DNA of 64,000 bases, from assembly GCF_004208635.1 (NCBI RefSeq), contig NZ_CP035806.1, positions 2,480,001 to 2,544,000 of the forward strand, in the 5' to 3' direction. The DNA is from Leucobacter triazinivorans (GTDB taxonomy: Bacteria; Actinomycetota; Actinomycetes; Actinomycetales; Microbacteriaceae). This document shows, one piece after another, positions 62,326 to 64,000 of this stretch. The notes under the pieces are model-generated. The model saw only the letters and a list, made by a program, of their open reading frames with translations. It did not search any database and had not been told where the DNA came from. The position numbers and the translations under genes were made by a program. Position 1 is the stretch's first letter. Every line of letters starts with the position of its first letter.

Positions 62326-63633
62326 GTGGCGGACTACGGGGAGATCTCGACCATCATCGGTGAGATGAAGCGTGCGGCGATCGATTCGTTCATGGCGAAT
62401 CAGGGATGGTTCGTGGACTACGAGTACTCGGACCGCTATGCCCTCTGGGGGTTCATTCCGAGCTGGTACCGACGGCCGGAGGAGAACGGCGAGGGCGGCG
62501 GCGAGCGGATCGCGGTGGGGAGCGACTCGCTGGTGGAGGGCTTCACCAACATCAGATCCCGTATCGATGGAGCGACGAGCAAGTGGGTCGGGTTGCCGAC
62601 CGGGGCCGGAGCCTCGGACGGACAGGAATCGGCGAACTCGGTGGCGACGGAGTTCGGTGCCGCCGCATCAGGGGGGAGCGCGATCGCCGACGGCGAGGTC
62701 GAGAAATCGATCGACACGATCAGCAACACCGTCGTCAGCAATGTGCGCGGTTCCTTCAAGGCGCCGTTCCTCGACAAGTACGATGCGCAGTTCGCGAAGA
62801 TCGTCGGGGGGCTCGGAGCTGCGAGTGCGCTTCTGCAGACCGCCTACGCCGCGGAGGGGGCCATCTGGCCGGCGGCCCGACAGGACGCGGTCGACATCTG
62901 CGACAGCGCGCGCAACGCCTTTCGTCTCAACGCGAAGCAGAGCGCTGAAGAGGTCCGCGACTTCGCGTTCGGCGTCATCGGAGCAGTGGCCGGAGTCGTG
63001 ACCACGGTGGCGAGCGCCGGAACGGCCGCGCCCATCGTGACGCTGCTGAATCTCGCGAAGAACGCTTCGGATGCCGTGGGCAAACTCGATGCGGCGGCGA
63101 ATATCGCCACCGACAGCTACGACTCGATCATCGAGTCGCTCGAGTCCGCATCTCGAAGCCTCGACGAGGTCGTCACCGAGCAGGAGGGTGCGGTTCGCGA
63201 CATGACCGAGAGCGCGGGCGAGGTCATCTCGACGGAGAACGAGAGCTTCAACCTCGACGCCTACGCGCTGCGAACGTTTCCGACGGACAACACGATCTCG
63301 CTCGATCGCAGCGAGGCCGATACGGTCGTCTTGAACATGGACCGCCTCATCACCGCGATGAGCTCTGCGACGACAGCGGTAAGTTCGATCCCGGGTGACG
63401 CGTTCCTGCGCCGGGACCCGGGGGTCGGCTTGGGCGCGACCGGGCCGTACGCGCAGATCAGCCGGCTGCACGAACTGGTGTCTCAGTCCCTCACCTCCAC
63501 GCGCAACGAGTACGAGCGAGGCCGAGATCTGTTCCAGGCGGTCGTTGACGACTACTTCGCGACTGAGGGCGAAGCCGAAGCCATTGCGCAGGCCCTGCTG
63601 CGGGAGCTCGAAACGGAGACTCTGGGATCATGA
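62326..63633 (+). CDS. Unknown protein, candidate type VII secretion substrate
   Basis: A 435-residue protein not recognised. It starts DYGEISTIIGEMKRAAIDSF and is mostly helical. A hydrophobic Gly/Ala/Val stretch lies near 208-235 (FGVIGAVAGVVTTVASAGTA). Helical, acidic segments around 270-310 (IIESLESASRSLDEVVTEQE) look coiled-coil. Near the C-terminus VVDDYFATEGEAEAIAQAL has YFATE (410-414), matching the YxxxD/E type VII export motif between helices. It follows the WXG100 pair by 44 bases, with GGGGAGG before the GTG, and its stop overlaps the next gene. Codon use returns to the normal C/G-ending type. A large ESX substrate or toxin-like effector is plausible. Confidence 0.65.
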   Translation: MADYGEISTIIGEMKRAAIDSFMANQGWFVDYEYSDRYALWGFIPSWYRRPEENGEGGGERIAVGSDSLVEGFTNIRSRIDGATSKWVGLPTGAGASDGQESANSVATEFGAAASGGSAIADGEVEKSIDTISNTVVSNVRGSFKAPFLDKYDAQFAKIVGGLGAASALLQTAYAAEGAIWPAARQDAVDICDSARNAFRLNAKQSAEEVRDFAFGVIGAVAGVVTTVASAGTAAPIVTLLNLAKNASDAVGKLDAAANIATDSYDSIIESLESASRSLDEVVTEQEGAVRDMTESAGEVISTENESFNLDAYALRTFPTDNTISLDRSEADTVVLNMDRLITAMSSATTAVSSIPGDAFLRRDPGVGLGATGPYAQISRLHELVSQSLTSTRNEYERGRDLFQAVVDDYFATEGEAEAIAQALLRELETETLGS

Positions 63634-64000
63634 CCCCGACCAGTCGATTCTTCGGGCCCGTCTCGCCCCGAGCCACCTACCGCGTTGTGGAATCCGCGAG
63701 CATCCCGAGTGCTCTCAGCGGAGTGGACGATATCCGTCTGGTGCTCGCAGATCCGTTGCACGCGCGGCAGAGCCACCTCGACCAGGCCGATGCGGCGCTC
63801 GACTTCTTCGAGCAGTTCGATGCTCGAGCGCGCGACGCCGTCGCCCGTGCGGCCTCGGACGACCTGTCTGTGCCGGGACGCATCTTCGCGGATGCGAGTG
63901 TGCTGACTGCCGGGCGGCGGATCACTCCGCAGGAGTTCGCGAACGGCTTGCGCGTGACCTCCGTCGTCGTCTCGCCTGACGGAGGGGACGGTTCTCCTGA
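63630..64000 (+). CDS. Unknown protein (C-terminus beyond window)
   Basis: The frame is open from ATG 63630 to the right edge, giving 123 residues. The ATG overlaps the previous stop (ATGA), so the two are translationally coupled. It starts TPTSRFFGPVSPRATYRVVE and has a helical QSHLDQADAALDFFEQFDAR, RARDAVARAASDDL. No signal peptide is visible. The arrangement suggests an immunity, chaperone or partner protein for the upstream candidate substrate. Confidence 0.6.
   Translation, partial: MTPTSRFFGPVSPRATYRVVESASIPSALSGVDDIRLVLADPLHARQSHLDQADAALDFFEQFDARARDAVARAASDDLSVPGRIFADASVLTAGRRITPQEFANGLRVTSVVVSPDGGDGSP

Overview
The window is high-GC (roughly 70 percent by eye) actinobacterial DNA. 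Gene content suggests the family Microbacteriaceae, possibly near Leucobacter: two DUF7882-type proteins, a CE1758/CE1759-type flavin monooxygenase and reductase pair, a secE-nusG-rplK-rplA region, and an ESX-like (type VII) secretion locus with the kinase/Ig-like/MoxR/DUF58/transglutaminase-like/PP2C layout of that family. Many genes lack a Shine-Dalgarno sequence and instead have a TANNNT-like -10 box ending 6 or 7 bases before the start codon, as expected for leaderless actinobacterial transcripts. The genus assignment is inference.

Layout. 0-10.8 kb holds housekeeping and metabolic genes: a truncated Orn/Lys/Arg decarboxylase, a small SIP-like protein behind a DtxR/IdeR-like iron box, a quinone-reducing flavoprotein disulfide reductase, a cupredoxin lipoprotein, a TRAM-domain RNA methyltransferase, a LuxR-type regulator with a kinase-like ATPase domain, a formaldehyde dehydrogenase-like alcohol dehydrogenase, a GlsB-type membrane protein, two DUF7882 proteins and a Maf protein. 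10.8-16 kb is a PucR regulator divergent from a methylmalonate-semialdehyde dehydrogenase and a class III aminotransferase, probably beta-alanine or pyrimidine-type amine catabolism. 16-19 kb is a luciferase-like monooxygenase, MarR regulator and FMN reductase cluster. 19-23.3 kb is a TetR-regulated operon of a degenerate ABC ATPase and a YhgE/Pip membrane protein.

23.4-32.2 kb carries aspC-like, tRNA-Trp, secE, nusG, rplK and rplA, but about 4.7 kb with malate synthase G, an IclR regulator and a DUF559 protein separates nusG from rplK. 32.2-40.6 kb looks like a phosphorus-scavenging region: GntR regulator, HAD phosphatase, phosphonate ABC transporter (PhnD, PhnC, fused double PhnE) and a secreted, cell-surface metallophosphoesterase. 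A PHO-box-like direct repeat precedes the HAD gene.

40.9-64 kb is the type VII secretion locus. A forward operon encodes a leader peptide, a Ser/Thr kinase, a 2031-residue Ig-like surface protein, MoxR ATPase, DUF58 protein, a transglutaminase-like pseudoenzyme, a PP2C phosphatase and a repeat-containing membrane protein. A reverse operon encodes EccD, EccB and mycosin. A second forward block encodes another EccD-like protein, an RDD-FHA protein, two WXG100 proteins and two unknown proteins, the first a likely secreted substrate. No EccC ATPase lies in the window. The kinase, phosphatase and FHA reader suggest that secretion or envelope assembly is controlled by phosphorylation.

Spaces between genes are rich in palindromic hairpins and short tandem repeats; several hairpins form small dispersed families.
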